From contig CANMXJ010000011.1 of assembly GCA_947501805.1 (NCBI GenBank), positions 92,869 to 156,868 on the forward strand: a DNA stretch of 64,000 bases. Direction: 5' to 3'. The position numbers and the translations under genes were made by a program. The DNA comes from an uncultured Sulfitobacter sp. (lineage in GTDB: Bacteria > Pseudomonadota > Alphaproteobacteria > Rhodobacterales > Rhodobacteraceae). Under the pieces are notes generated by a model, which worked only from the letters and a program-made list of their open reading frames with translations, was not told the DNA's origin and searched no databases. The stretch's first letter is position 1; each line of letters opens with the position of its first letter. This document shows, in pieces, positions 33,887 through 43,115 of this stretch.

Positions 33887-36800
33887 ATGGCCTACGATAC
33901 CCCCCCGACCCTACGCCACACAGTAGACGCTGGCATGTATGCCAATCCTGAAACCGTCTTGCAAAACCTGGTGTCTCTGGCCGCATTGCCTGCACCTGAG
34001 CGCGCCGAAATCTCTGCACAAGCCGCCGATCTGGTGCGTGCGATCCGTGGCACCACCCAGCCGGGCCTGATGGAAGTCTTTCTTGCTGAATACGGCCTTT
34101 CCACCGACGAAGGGGTCGCCCTCATGTGTCTGGCTGAGGCGCTGTTGCGCGTACCGGACGCAGACACGATTGATGCGCTGATCGAAGACAAAATCGCGCC
34201 CTCCGACTGGGGCCGCCATATGGGCCACTCCACATCGTCACTGGTCAACGCCTCCACATGGGCGCTGATGCTGACGGGTCGTGTGCTGGATGATGATCAA
34301 CCCGGCCCCGTGCGCCACTTGCGCGCCGCGATCAAACGACTGGGCGAGCCGGTGATCCGTACCGCCGTTTCGCGTGCGATGAAGGAAATGGGCCGCCAGT
34401 TCGTGCTTGGCGAAGACATCAACGCTGCCATGGAGCGCGCGCGCGGCATGGAGAAAAAGGGCTTTACCTACAGCTATGACATGCTGGGGGAGGCCGCCCG
34501 TACCGAAGCGGACGCCAAGCGCTACCACCTCAGCTATTCCCGCGCCATCAGCGCCATCGCCACCGCCTGTACCCATAGCGACATCCGCAAGAACCCCGGA
34601 ATCTCCGTCAAACTTTCTGCCCTGCACCCCCGCTACGAGGTCGCGCAGGAAGAGGCCGTCATGACCGATCTTGTGCCCCGCCTGCGCGCGCTGTGTCTGT
34701 TGGCGAAATCCGCTGGCATGGGCCTTAATGTGGATGCGGAAGAGGCCGACCGCCTTGCCCTCTCGCTTGATGTGATCGACCGCGTTATGAGCGAACCCGC
34801 CCTTGCAGGATGGGACGGGTTCGGCATCGTTGTGCAAGCTTTCGGCCCCCGCGCCGCCACCGTCATCGACACGCTCTATGATATGGCCCAGCGGCATGAT
34901 CGCAAGATCATGGTGCGTCTGGTGAAAGGTGCCTATTGGGACACCGAAATCAAACGCGCGCAGGTCGAAGGCATCGACGGTTTCCCCGTTTTTACCCAAA
35001 AAGCCGCCACCGACGTCAGCTATATTGCCAATGCACGCAAGCTGCTGGGCCTGACGGACCGTATCTACCCGCAGTTTGCCACCCACAATGCACATACCGT
35101 CGCCGCCGTGCTGCACATGGCAACCGACAGCGAAGCCTATGAATTTCAGCGCCTGCACGGGATGGGCGAAACCCTGCATACGCTGGTGATGCAGGATCAC
35201 GGCACCCGCTGCCGCATCTACGCCCCGGTAGGCGCGCACAAAGACCTGCTGGCTTATCTGGTCCGCCGCCTGCTGGAAAACGGCGCAAACTCGAGCTTTG
35301 TGAACCAGATCGTTGACGAAGACGTGCCGCCAGAAGTTGTCGCCGCTGACCCATTTGAGCAACTTGGCCAGCCCACCAATCTGGTGATCGCCAAAGGGCC
35401 AGAGGTTTTTGCTCCGCTGCGTGCTAATGCGCGTGGTTTCGATTTAACCCACACGCAGACGTTGGACGAGATCGAAAAGGCGCGCAGCCCGTTCATTGAT
35501 CACACATGGACCGCCGCGCCCCTTCTTGCAGGCAAGGCCAAGCCAGACGCTGCCGTTCCCGTCACGAACCCAACTGACCACGCCGCCTCCCCCGGCACCG
35601 TGCGTAACGCCTCTCTCGCGGATGTCGCTACCGCGCTGGACGCCGCGAAACCGTGGAGCGTGCCCCTATCCGAGCGCCGCCAAATCCTGCTCAAGGCTGC
35701 AGACCTCATCGAAGACAACTTTGGTGAAATCTTTGCCCTGCTCGCACGCGAAGCAGGCAAAGGCATCCCCGACTGCGTGGCAGAGTTACGCGAAGGTGTT
35801 GATTTTCTGCGCTATTACGCAGGTCAGGCTACGGATGAACCCGGTGCAGGCATCTTCACCTGTATCTCTCCGTGGAACTTCCCCATGGCGATTTTTGCAG
35901 GCCAGATTTCCGCCGCCCTTGCCGCTGGTAACGCCGTTCTTGCCAAGCCTGCCGAACAAACCCCGCTGGTCGCCTATCTGATCATCACGTTGATGCACGA
36001 GGCCGGCGTGCCGAAATCTGCCCTGCAACTGCTGCCCGGCGGTGGCGACATCGGCGCGGCCCTCACCGGCGACCCTCGCGTGAACGGCGTGGCCTTTACC
36101 GGCTCCACCGCCACCGCCCAACGCATCCGTGCCAACATGGCTGCACATTGCGCCCCCGGCACGCCGCTCATTGCCGAGACCGGCGGGCTTAATGCGATGA
36201 TTGTGGACAGCACCGCCCTGCCCGAACAGGCGGTGCAGGCGATTGTCGAAAGCGCCTTCCAATCCGCAGGCCAACGCTGCTCGGCCCTGCGCTGCCTTTA
36301 CGTGCAAGAAGACATTGCCGAGGATCTCACCAAGATGCTGATCGGCGCGATGGAGGCATTGCAAACCGGCAATCCGTGGGAGCTCAGCACCGACGTCGGC
36401 CCCGTTATCGACCAACTGGCGCGCAAAGGCATCACGGATCACGTGGACGCCGCCCGCGCCGAAGGCCGTCTGGTCGCCGAACTTGAGGCCCCCACAAACG
36501 GCACATTTGTCGCTCCCGCCATCCTGCGTGTGAACGGCATTGCCGATATGAAGCGCGAGATTTTTGGCCCCATCCTGCATCTTACTACGTTCAAATCCCA
36601 TGAACTCGACGATGTGATCGACGCCATCAACGCCACCGGTTACGGCCTGACCTTCGGGTTACACACCCGCATCGACGACCGTGTCCAGCACGTGGCCGAA
36701 CGCATCGAGGCTGGCAACATCTACATCAACCGCAACCAGATCGGTGCCATTGTCGGTTCCCAACCCTTTGGCGGCGAAGGACTGTCCGGAACCGGACCAA

Positions 36801-37312
36801 AAGCGGGCGGACCAAACTACTTGCCCCGCTTCGCCGCACCTGATGTGCAAACCGTAACCGAAACCTGGGACAGCAGTCAGGACAACTTGCCCGCGCTCCC
36901 GCCGCACGGGCCGTACAAACCCATCGAGACCCTGACGATGCCCGGCCCAACGGGCGAATCCAATCGGTTGACCACCCTGCCGCGTGCCGCCCTTTTGTGT
37001 ATGGGACCGGGAGCCGGAACAGTAGAGGCCCAGGCGCGCGCGATCGAAGCACTTGGCGGAATTGCATTGCGTGCCACAGGACAGATTGATCCGGCATCCT
37101 TGACCACTGGCCCCGAATACGGCGGCATCATGTGGTGGGGCGATACCGACACGGGCCGCGCGATTGAGGAAGCCCTGGCCAAACGCACAGGGATGATCAT
37201 CCCGATGATCCCCGGCCTGCCCGACCCTGCCCGCGTGCGCGCCGAACGCCATGTCTGCGTGGATACAACGGCCTCTGGCGGCAACGCAGCCCTGCTGGGC
37301 GCAGCAAGCTAA
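33887..37312 (+). CDS. putA: Bifunctional proline dehydrogenase / L-glutamate gamma-semialdehyde dehydrogenase
   Basis: PutA oxidises proline to glutamate in two channelled steps, the first with FAD and electrons to the quinone pool. The 1,141-residue form has the PRODH barrel (about 150-460; RLVKGAYWDTEIKRAQ, YPQFATHNAHT) and an aldehyde dehydrogenase domain (about 500-985; CISPWNFP, catalytic Cys798 in SAGQRCSA). About 120 further residues form a degenerate C-terminal domain, so this is a type-B PutA. No ribbon-helix-helix DNA-binding domain is present, in line with the separate putR. GGAGG five bases before the ATG at 33887 sets the start; a longer frame begins at 33836. Confidence 0.95.
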   Translation: MAYDTPPTLRHTVDAGMYANPETVLQNLVSLAALPAPERAEISAQAADLVRAIRGTTQPGLMEVFLAEYGLSTDEGVALMCLAEALLRVPDADTIDALIEDKIAPSDWGRHMGHSTSSLVNASTWALMLTGRVLDDDQPGPVRHLRAAIKRLGEPVIRTAVSRAMKEMGRQFVLGEDINAAMERARGMEKKGFTYSYDMLGEAARTEADAKRYHLSYSRAISAIATACTHSDIRKNPGISVKLSALHPRYEVAQEEAVMTDLVPRLRALCLLAKSAGMGLNVDAEEADRLALSLDVIDRVMSEPALAGWDGFGIVVQAFGPRAATVIDTLYDMAQRHDRKIMVRLVKGAYWDTEIKRAQVEGIDGFPVFTQKAATDVSYIANARKLLGLTDRIYPQFATHNAHTVAAVLHMATDSEAYEFQRLHGMGETLHTLVMQDHGTRCRIYAPVGAHKDLLAYLVRRLLENGANSSFVNQIVDEDVPPEVVAADPFEQLGQPTNLVIAKGPEVFAPLRANARGFDLTHTQTLDEIEKARSPFIDHTWTAAPLLAGKAKPDAAVPVTNPTDHAASPGTVRNASLADVATALDAAKPWSVPLSERRQILLKAADLIEDNFGEIFALLAREAGKGIPDCVAELREGVDFLRYYAGQATDEPGAGIFTCISPWNFPMAIFAGQISAALAAGNAVLAKPAEQTPLVAYLIITLMHEAGVPKSALQLLPGGGDIGAALTGDPRVNGVAFTGSTATAQRIRANMAAHCAPGTPLIAETGGLNAMIVDSTALPEQAVQAIVESAFQSAGQRCSALRCLYVQEDIAEDLTKMLIGAMEALQTGNPWELSTDVGPVIDQLARKGITDHVDAARAEGRLVAELEAPTNGTFVAPAILRVNGIADMKREIFGPILHLTTFKSHELDDVIDAINATGYGLTFGLHTRIDDRVQHVAERIEAGNIYINRNQIGAIVGSQPFGGEGLSGTGPKAGGPNYLPRFAAPDVQTVTETWDSSQDNLPALPPHGPYKPIETLTMPGPTGESNRLTTLPRAALLCMGPGAGTVEAQARAIEALGGIALRATGQIDPASLTTGPEYGGIMWWGDTDTGRAIEEALAKRTGMIIPMIPGLPDPARVRAERHVCVDTTASGGNAALLGAAS

Positions 37313-37317
37313 ATCAC

Positions 37318-37355
37318 ATCACGCGGGCGTGCTCCCTTGACCCCGCCCGCGTGAT
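37318..37355. terminator. Long hairpin after putA
   Basis: ATCACGCGGGC (37318-37328) pairs perfectly with GCCCGCGTGAT (37345-37355), an 11-bp stem. There is no T-run, so termination would need another factor or the hairpin protects the putA 3' end. A GTG at 37351 that could extend the rhomboid frame lies inside this stem. Confidence 0.55.
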
Positions 37356-37371
37356 CGCCCAGCGTGTCGCA

Positions 37372-38118
37372 ATGTTTCCCATTCGCGATCACAACCCCTC
37401 CGGCCGTGTGCCCTATGTCACCTACATTCTGATGGCGGCCAACATCGGCATTTTCCTAAGCTATGTCCCGTTGCTGTCACAAGAGCGGGCCCTTTACGAC
37501 TTCTACAATACCTTTGCACTGGTCCCTGCCCGTGTCAGTGACGGGTATGGCTTCGAGGGGCTGATAACGTCGATGTTCCTGCATGGCGGCTGGATGCATC
37601 TGGCCGGTAACATGCTGTTTTTGTGGATATATGGCGACAACGTCGAGGACGAGATGGGGCATGTGCCATATCTCCTTTTCTACACCGCCGCAGGAATAGC
37701 CGCAGGGCTCACGCAGGTCGCTTTCGAGCCGTCTTCCCGCATCCCGATGGTCGGTGCCTCCGGTGCGATTGCGGGCGTTATGGGCGCTTATCTGTTGCTC
37801 TACCCCAAGGCGAAGATCGACATTCTTGTGATTTTTATTGTGTTCTTTCGTATCTTTCCGATCCCCGCATGGATCATGCTGATGCTCTGGTTTGCCATGC
37901 AGACAATTGGCGGCATCGGCGCCGATCCAGACGCAGGCGGCACCGCGTTCTGGGCACATGCGGGCGGATTTGTAGCGGGACTGCTTCTGGCCATTCCTGT
38001 CTGGCTCAAACGCGGGGGGCTGGCGTTCTGGCAGCGCAACGAAGGCCAGCCGCCGCATCCGGAAAAAACATATCCACGCATCAACAGCAGCCGCATTCCA
38101 AAAGTCAAACGCAGATGA
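37372..38118 (+). CDS. Rhomboid family intramembrane serine protease
   Basis: Polytopic membrane protease of 248 residues with six or seven hydrophobic segments. The HGGWMHLAGNMLFLW motif (71-85), nucleophile Ser130 in GASGAIAG and His196 in HAGGF form the catalytic core, so it should be active. ATG 37372 is preferred to the GTG at 37351, which lies in the upstream hairpin. The stop overlaps the GFA-protein start by four bases (ATGA). Bacterial rhomboid substrates are not predictable here. Confidence 0.9.
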   Translation: MFPIRDHNPSGRVPYVTYILMAANIGIFLSYVPLLSQERALYDFYNTFALVPARVSDGYGFEGLITSMFLHGGWMHLAGNMLFLWIYGDNVEDEMGHVPYLLFYTAAGIAAGLTQVAFEPSSRIPMVGASGAIAGVMGAYLLLYPKAKIDILVIFIVFFRIFPIPAWIMLMLWFAMQTIGGIGADPDAGGTAFWAHAGGFVAGLLLAIPVWLKRGGLAFWQRNEGQPPHPEKTYPRINSSRIPKVKRR

Positions 38119-38492
38119 GCCAGCCCATTGATATCACCGCCTCTTGCCACTGCGGCGCGGTTGAACTCTCCGCCACCCTGCCCTTTGGCTTCTCTGACAT
38201 TGGCCGCTGCACCTGTTCGTTCTGTAAACGCAGACAAGCCGCCGCCGTGACCGCCACCGCATCAACAATTGTCGTCACCAAAGGCGCGGACAACCTGTCG
38301 CTCTATTCATGGAACACCCACACAGCACAGCATTATTTTTGCAAGACCTGTGGTATCTACACCCACCACAAACGCCGTGCGGACCCCACGCAATGCGGGA
38401 TCAATCTGGGCTGTATTGACGGTACAAACCCGTGGGATCACGATCCGATCCGCTGGAGTGACGGCATCAACCATCCCTCCGATCGCAGCTGA
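38115..38492 (+). CDS. GFA family (CENP-V/glutathione-dependent formaldehyde-activating enzyme-like) zinc protein
   Basis: Small beta-tent-fold protein of 125 residues. Seven cysteines sit in the pattern expected for two zinc sites: Cys11/Cys13, Cys32/Cys34/Cys37 and Cys76/Cys79. The family name comes from Gfa, but most members have no proven formaldehyde activity. It begins inside the rhomboid stop (ATGA), so is co-translated, and its stop abuts the convergent inositol monophosphatase gene at 38493. Confidence 0.85.
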   Translation: MSQPIDITASCHCGAVELSATLPFGFSDIGRCTCSFCKRRQAAAVTATASTIVVTKGADNLSLYSWNTHTAQHYFCKTCGIYTHHKRRADPTQCGINLGCIDGTNPWDHDPIRWSDGINHPSDRS

Positions 38493-39278
38493 TCAGCCGC
38501 GAACAGCCTTGGCAAAGCTGCCGAAAATCGGCTCGTTCGCGCAGATGATCTGACCATCTTCCAAAATATCGCGCCCCGGCTCCAGTGGTTCAACAAAACC
38601 ACCAGCCTCGCGCACGATCAACGATCCAGCCGCCAAATCCCATGCGTTTAAGCGCCGCTCCCAATATCCATCATAGCGGCCGGCAGCGACGTAGGCCAAA
38701 TCAAGCGCCGCAGAGCCCCAGCGCCGCACACCGGCACAGGCAGGCAACAAACGTGCTAATTCCTGAATGGTTTGGGGCAGATCAGAACGGCCACCAAACG
38801 GCAAACCTGTCGCGAAAATGCTTTCGATCATCTTGCCGCGTCCTGACACACGCATCCGGCTTTCGTTCATCCACGCGCCAGATCCCTTCTCGGCGAAGAA
38901 CAACTCGTCCTTGGAGGGGTCATACACCACGCCCGCAACAATCTGGCCCTTGTGCTCCAGCGCGATGGAGACTGCCCAGTGCGGCAAGCCATGCAGGAAA
39001 TTCGTTGTGCCATCCAGCGGATCCACAATCCAGCGGCGGGTTGGATCAGCGCCATCTTCCGCGCCCCCTTCTTCGGCCAGCCAGCCATAGGTGGGACGTG
39101 CGTTCATCAGCTCGGACTTGATGATCTGCTCGGCCTGAATGTCCGCTTTGGAGACAAAATCGCCCGCGCCTTTGACCGACACCTGAAGTTGTTCAACCTC
39201 GCGGAAATCCTTCATCAGCGAACGACCCGCCTTGCGCGCCGCCTTGACCATCACGTTGAGATTTGCACTGCTTGCCAT
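38493..39278 (-). CDS. suhB: Inositol monophosphatase family protein (SuhB-like)
   Basis: Mg-dependent sugar-phosphatase family protein of 261 residues. Metal-binding motifs are EEGG (about 68-71), WIVDPLDGTTNFLHG (about 83-97) and WDLAAGSLIVREAGG (about 211-225), all complete. In E. coli SuhB also works in rRNA transcription antitermination; the enzymatic role here is most likely inositol-1-phosphate or a related phosphate. The ATG at 39278 has AAAAGGA upstream; a frame reaching 39389 adds 37 residues unlike the family. Confidence 0.9.
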   Translation of the reverse strand: MASSANLNVMVKAARKAGRSLMKDFREVEQLQVSVKGAGDFVSKADIQAEQIIKSELMNARPTYGWLAEEGGAEDGADPTRRWIVDPLDGTTNFLHGLPHWAVSIALEHKGQIVAGVVYDPSKDELFFAEKGSGAWMNESRMRVSGRGKMIESIFATGLPFGGRSDLPQTIQELARLLPACAGVRRWGSAALDLAYVAAGRYDGYWERRLNAWDLAAGSLIVREAGGFVEPLEPGRDILEDGQIICANEPIFGSFAKAVRG

Positions 39279-39432
39279 GTGAGACGTCCTTTTGCCGCGA
39301 TCAGATGCCCCCTTTAGGCCGCATCGCCCTGTTTGCCAAGGGCTGAGCGTAACGTCACGGCCATCGCCCCCTTGTGCCTCCATGCCCAAGCCGCCACCTT
39401 GGGATCAATCATCATAGAAGCGGAGAATGACC

Positions 39433-40473
39433 ATGAGCGATCAAATGCAGCAAATCGTCCTTGCCAGCCGTCCCGACGGCGCACCGACATCTGACAACTT
39501 CCGCCTTGAAAGCGCGCCCGTCCCGACGCCAGCAGACGGCGAAATCCTGGTCGAAGTCAGCTACATGTCGCTCGACCCCTATATGCGCGGTCGCATGGAT
39601 GACGCGAAATCCTATGCCGCCCCTGTACCGATTGGTGGCAAAATGGAAGGGGGTAGCGTGGGCAAGGTCATCGCCTCCAACTCCCCCCTCTTTTCGGTCG
39701 GTGACACCGCATTCGGCCCGTTCGGTTGGGCCACACATGCCATATCTGACGCCAAAATGTGCCGCAAACTCGACCCCGATCAGGCACCGATCACCACATC
39801 CCTCGGCGTCCTTGGCATGCCCGGCCTCACAGGCTGGCACGGGTTGATGGCCTATGGCAAACCCAAAGAAGGCGAAACGCTGGTCGTGGCCGCCGCAACG
39901 GGTCCGGTCGGCTCTATGGTTGGCCAACTCGCGAAATCACTAGGTCTGCGCGTTGTCGGCATTGCAGGTGGTGCGGACAAATGCAAAACGGCTGTCGAAC
40001 ACTTCGGCTTTGACGCCTGCCTTGACCACCGGGCCTATGATAACGCGAAATCCCTGCGCGCGGCATTAAAGGAAGAATGTCCCAAAGGCATCGACATCTA
40101 CTTTGAAAACGTCGGTGGCAAGGTGCTGGAAGCCGTGATTCCCCTCATGCGCCCCTTTGGACGCATCCCGATCTGCGGCATGATCGCGTGGTATAATGAA
40201 GGGGGCTTGGGCGAAAACGCGGGCGGCGCGGGTCTGACGGCTCCAAAACTATGGCGCACGATTCTGGTGAATTTCCTCAGCGTGAACGGCTTTATCATCT
40301 CGAACCACTGGAACCGCTTCCCCGAATTTCTGGCCGAAGTGGCCCCCAAAGTCGCTAGCGGAGAGATCGCCGTGCAGGAAGACATCACCGAAGGTCTGGA
40401 GAACGCCCCGCAAGCGTTCATCGACCTGCTGACAGGTGGCAATGTCGGCAAGGCGATTGTGAAAGTCAGCTAA
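39433..40473 (+). CDS. NADP-dependent medium-chain oxidoreductase (leukotriene B4 dehydrogenase/CurA-like)
   Basis: Zinc-free MDR enzyme of 346 residues in the prostaglandin/alkenal reductase branch. It shows SLDPYMRGRM (about 48-57), the nucleotide-binding AATGPVGSMVGQLAKSLG (about 155-172) and YFENVGGKVLEAV (about 220-232), all typical. Such enzymes reduce the C=C bond of alpha,beta-unsaturated carbonyls. GGAG lies seven bases before the ATG at 39433, so that is favoured over the ATG two codons earlier. Monocistronic; followed by hairpins. Confidence 0.88.
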   Translation: MSDQMQQIVLASRPDGAPTSDNFRLESAPVPTPADGEILVEVSYMSLDPYMRGRMDDAKSYAAPVPIGGKMEGGSVGKVIASNSPLFSVGDTAFGPFGWATHAISDAKMCRKLDPDQAPITTSLGVLGMPGLTGWHGLMAYGKPKEGETLVVAAATGPVGSMVGQLAKSLGLRVVGIAGGADKCKTAVEHFGFDACLDHRAYDNAKSLRAALKEECPKGIDIYFENVGGKVLEAVIPLMRPFGRIPICGMIAWYNEGGLGENAGGAGLTAPKLWRTILVNFLSVNGFIISNHWNRFPEFLAEVAPKVASGEIAVQEDITEGLENAPQAFIDLLTGGNVGKAIVKVS

Positions 40474-40480
40474 CTCTACC

Positions 40481-40505
40481 GTAGGGCGGGGTTTACCCGC
40501 CTTAC
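40481..40505. terminator. GC-rich hairpin after the oxidoreductase gene
   Basis: GTAGGGCGGG pairs with CCCGCCTTAC (one G-T pair) over GTTTA, seven bases after the stop codon. There is no T-run, so rho-independent function is uncertain. Confidence 0.5.
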
Positions 40506-40563
40506 AACAGGATGGAATTCTGGCGGCAAAAACCAGCCGTTGCTTGCCCAGCATCCGGTGCTC

Positions 40564-40623
40564 TTGAGTTTAAAGGCCAAATGAAGCGATACCACCGCGC
40601 CTTCACTTGGCCTTTAAACTCAA
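40564..40623. repeat. Long inverted repeat between convergent genes
   Basis: TTGAGTTTAAAGGCCAA (40564-40580) is perfectly repeated in inverse at 40607-40623. After one mismatch the pairing continues with TGAAG/CTTCA, giving about 22 paired bases around a 14-base loop. It lies between the oxidoreductase (plus) and LysR (minus) genes. It is AT-rich for a terminator and much longer than usual. Confidence 0.7.
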
Positions 40624-40666
40624 TTCAACCCGTCCCACACACGCGTTTCTCTCGTAGTGGCTCCCA

Positions 40667-41572
40667 TTACACTGCCTGCAACTTGCGCGCCTCATCCCCA
40701 GCCAGCTGCAACAGCTGATCCATAAATGGCTTTCCCAGGTCATCTGTCCTGACCGCCGCATACAACCGCCGCGTCACGCCCTGCGCCGTCAGCGGCCGCG
40801 TCACATAATCGGATGAATATTTCACCTCGCGCACCACCCAATCTGGCAGTACAGACACGCCACGATTAGACGCGACCAACAGCAAAATCACCGCTGTCAG
40901 TTCCACCTGCCGGATCGCCAATGGCTCAACCTTTGCAGGGATCAAAAGCTGGCTGAACACATCCAATCGCGTGCGCTCCACCGGATAGGTGATCAATGTC
41001 TCACCGCGAAAATCCGCTGCTTCGATAAACGGCTTCTCAGCCAATGGATGTGTACTCGCCGCCACAAAGACTGCTTTGTAATCGAACAGCTCTACAAAGG
41101 TAACGCCCGCAAGATCTTCAGGATCAGAGGACACCACCAGATCGACCTCCTCGCGCAGCAATGCAGGCAAGGCATCAAACGCCAGACCGGGGCGGATATC
41201 CACATCCACATCCGGCCATGAGCGGCGGAATTGCTCTAGCACCGGAAACAGCCACTCGAAACAGGCGTGACATTCGATCGCGATGTGCATCCGTCCGGTG
41301 CTGCCTGCGCGCAATCCGGTGAATTCCTCCTGCAAGGCCTGCACCTGCGGCAAAACCTGCTGCGCCAGTTTCAGCAACCGCTGCCCCGCAGGCGACAGTT
41401 TCAGCGGCTTGGAGCGGCGCACAAACAGTTCAACTCCCGCCTGATCCTCCAACCCTTTCACCTGATGGCTCAGCGCGGATTGCGTGATGTTCAACTGCTC
41501 TGCCGCACGCGCCAATCCGCCGGATTCGTGGATAGCCTGAATGGTGCGAAGGTGACGAAATTCAATATGCAT
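40667..41572 (-). CDS. metR: LysR family regulator, MetR-like
   Basis: LysR-type regulator of 301 residues. The HTH region (HIEFRHLRTIQAI, LARAAEQLNITQSALSHQVKGLE) closely matches MetR, and the effector domain has IECHACFEWLFPVLEQFR, also MetR-like. MetR activates methionine-synthesis genes in response to homocysteine, and this gene is divergent from metF, its usual target. A perfect inverted repeat at 41573-41588 abuts its start codon. Confidence 0.85.
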   Translation of the reverse strand: MHIEFRHLRTIQAIHESGGLARAAEQLNITQSALSHQVKGLEDQAGVELFVRRSKPLKLSPAGQRLLKLAQQVLPQVQALQEEFTGLRAGSTGRMHIAIECHACFEWLFPVLEQFRRSWPDVDVDIRPGLAFDALPALLREEVDLVVSSDPEDLAGVTFVELFDYKAVFVAASTHPLAEKPFIEAADFRGETLITYPVERTRLDVFSQLLIPAKVEPLAIRQVELTAVILLLVASNRGVSVLPDWVVREVKYSSDYVTRPLTAQGVTRRLYAAVRTDDLGKPFMDQLLQLAGDEARKLQAV

Positions 41573-41588
41573 ATGAGGTTCGCCTCAT
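41573..41588. promoter_or_regulatory. Inverted repeat at the metR start, in the metR-metF gap
   Basis: ATGAGG and CCTCAT flank TTCG as a perfect 16-base palindrome directly before the metR ATG. Read in metR direction, its GAGG is the likely Shine-Dalgarno, so the same element could be a protein operator or a hairpin that hides the ribosome binding site. Confidence 0.4.
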
Positions 41589-41669
41589 GTTGAAGATGAA
41601 AGTTATGAGTTTGTTTCATGAAATGATTTGTGAGACAAGGCATGACAGGAACCCAATAAGGATCAGCCA

Positions 41670-42536
41670 ATGACCACCCCTCGCGTCTCCTTCGAAGTCT
41701 TTCCCCCGCGCAATCTGGATGCGGGTTTTAATTTATGGGACACGGCGCAGGCATTGGCCCCTCTGGAACCACGCTTCTTTTCCGTCACTTACGGTGCTGG
41801 CGGGTCAACACGTGATCTTACGCATGATGCCGCCCACGTGCTGCGCCGCACTTCGGGTCTGCCTGTCGCCGCCCATCTGACCTGCGTCGGGGCCAGCAAG
41901 GCCGAGACACTTGAGGTCGCGGACAGCTTTGCCAAAATCGGCGTCAAAGACATCGTGGCGCTGCGCGGTGATCCACAAAACGGCGCTGACACGTTCACGC
42001 CGCACCCTGACGGGTTCACCGACAGCTGCGCGCTGATCGAAGCCCTCGCTGACAAAGGTACGTTCAACATCCGCGTGGGTGCCTACCCCGACAGCCATCC
42101 GGAATCGGCAGACATGGCCGCAAACGTGGCCTACCTCAAACGCAAGTTCGACGCAGGCGCGGACGAAGCGATCACGCAGTTCTTCTTTGAACCCGAAAGT
42201 TTCCTGCGCTTTCGCGATGCCTGCGCCAAAGCGGGTATCGACAAGCCGATCACGCCGGGAATCCTGCCGATCCTGAACTGGTCCTCAGCGCGCAAATTCG
42301 CCACCCGCTGTGGCACGCCTGTTCCAGCATGGCTGGACGAGGCTTTCGACGCCGCCATCCGCGATGATCGTCACGACCTACTGGCTACCGCGCTGTGCAC
42401 AGAAATGTGCGACACACTCATCACCGAAGGCGTGCAGGATTTGCATTTCTACACGCTCAACCGGGCGGAACTGACACGCAATGTCTGTCGTGCAATCGGT
42501 GTCACACCAAAGGTTACTCTTTCAGACGTGGCGTAA
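41670..42536 (+). CDS. metF: 5,10-methylenetetrahydrofolate reductase
   Basis: FAD-dependent TIM-barrel enzyme that reduces 5,10-methylene-THF to 5-methyl-THF for methionine synthesis. The 288-residue length and the motifs SFEVFPPR (7-14), FFSVTYGAGGSTRD (36-49), ALRGDP (about 98-103) and ITQFFFEPESFLRF (about 169-182) are diagnostic. AAGGA is found upstream of the ATG. It is divergent from the metR-like regulator, a conserved pairing. Confidence 0.95.
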   Translation: MTTPRVSFEVFPPRNLDAGFNLWDTAQALAPLEPRFFSVTYGAGGSTRDLTHDAAHVLRRTSGLPVAAHLTCVGASKAETLEVADSFAKIGVKDIVALRGDPQNGADTFTPHPDGFTDSCALIEALADKGTFNIRVGAYPDSHPESADMAANVAYLKRKFDAGADEAITQFFFEPESFLRFRDACAKAGIDKPITPGILPILNWSSARKFATRCGTPVPAWLDEAFDAAIRDDRHDLLATALCTEMCDTLITEGVQDLHFYTLNRAELTRNVCRAIGVTPKVTLSDVA

Positions 42537-42597
42537 CAGCTTGGCAATGCAGGGGATTACGTCCTAGCATCCCCGCAACCCTGACCGGAGATTGCCC

Positions 42598-43080
42598 ATG
42601 CGCCGCCTTGCAACCCGCCCTGAAAACCTGTTGAGCCAAGCCGAGGCCCTCAAGCTGTCGGGACTGGAATTTATGCAGTCCATCCTTGACGGTTCCAACT
42701 TCGGCCCGCCCATCGGTGAGACGATGGGCTACTCCTTGCACAGCGTCGAAGAAGGTCGCGCCGTGTTTCGCGGTACGCCCGAATTCAACGTGACCAATCC
42801 AATGGGAACGGTGCATGGCGGCTGGTACGGCACATTGCTCGACAGCGCGATGGCCTGCGCTGTCATGACCAAAGTGCCAAGGGGATCAGTCTATACCACG
42901 CTGGAATACAAGGTGAATATCCTGCGCTCTATTCCGCTCGGCACGCAAGTCGACAGCATTGGTGTGATAGATCACGTCGGGCGCTCCACCGGGGTGGCGC
43001 ACGGCGAAATCAGAGGAGTCGAGGATGGCAAACTCTACGCCACGGGCTCGACCACCTGTATTGTAATGAAAATCGCTTGA
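42598..43080 (+). CDS. PaaI family thioesterase
   Basis: Hotdog-fold thioesterase of 160 residues. The motif NPMGTVHGGWYGTLLDSAMACAV (about 64-86) holds the HGG and acidic active-site residues of the PaaI/YdiI group, which hydrolyse acyl-CoA esters. GGAG seven bases before ATG 42598 is preferred to a TTG two codons earlier. It lies 61 bases after metF on the same strand; the link is probably accidental. Substrate unknown. Confidence 0.85.
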   Translation: MRRLATRPENLLSQAEALKLSGLEFMQSILDGSNFGPPIGETMGYSLHSVEEGRAVFRGTPEFNVTNPMGTVHGGWYGTLLDSAMACAVMTKVPRGSVYTTLEYKVNILRSIPLGTQVDSIGVIDHVGRSTGVAHGEIRGVEDGKLYATGSTTCIVMKIA

Positions 43081-43115
43081 GCCATACAGGCCGCCACAAC
43101 CCTGACAAAAAAACC

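Noticed and set aside
37351..37371. GTG start for the rhomboid gene
   Set aside because: It lies within the 11-bp stem of the hairpin after putA and has no ribosome binding site.
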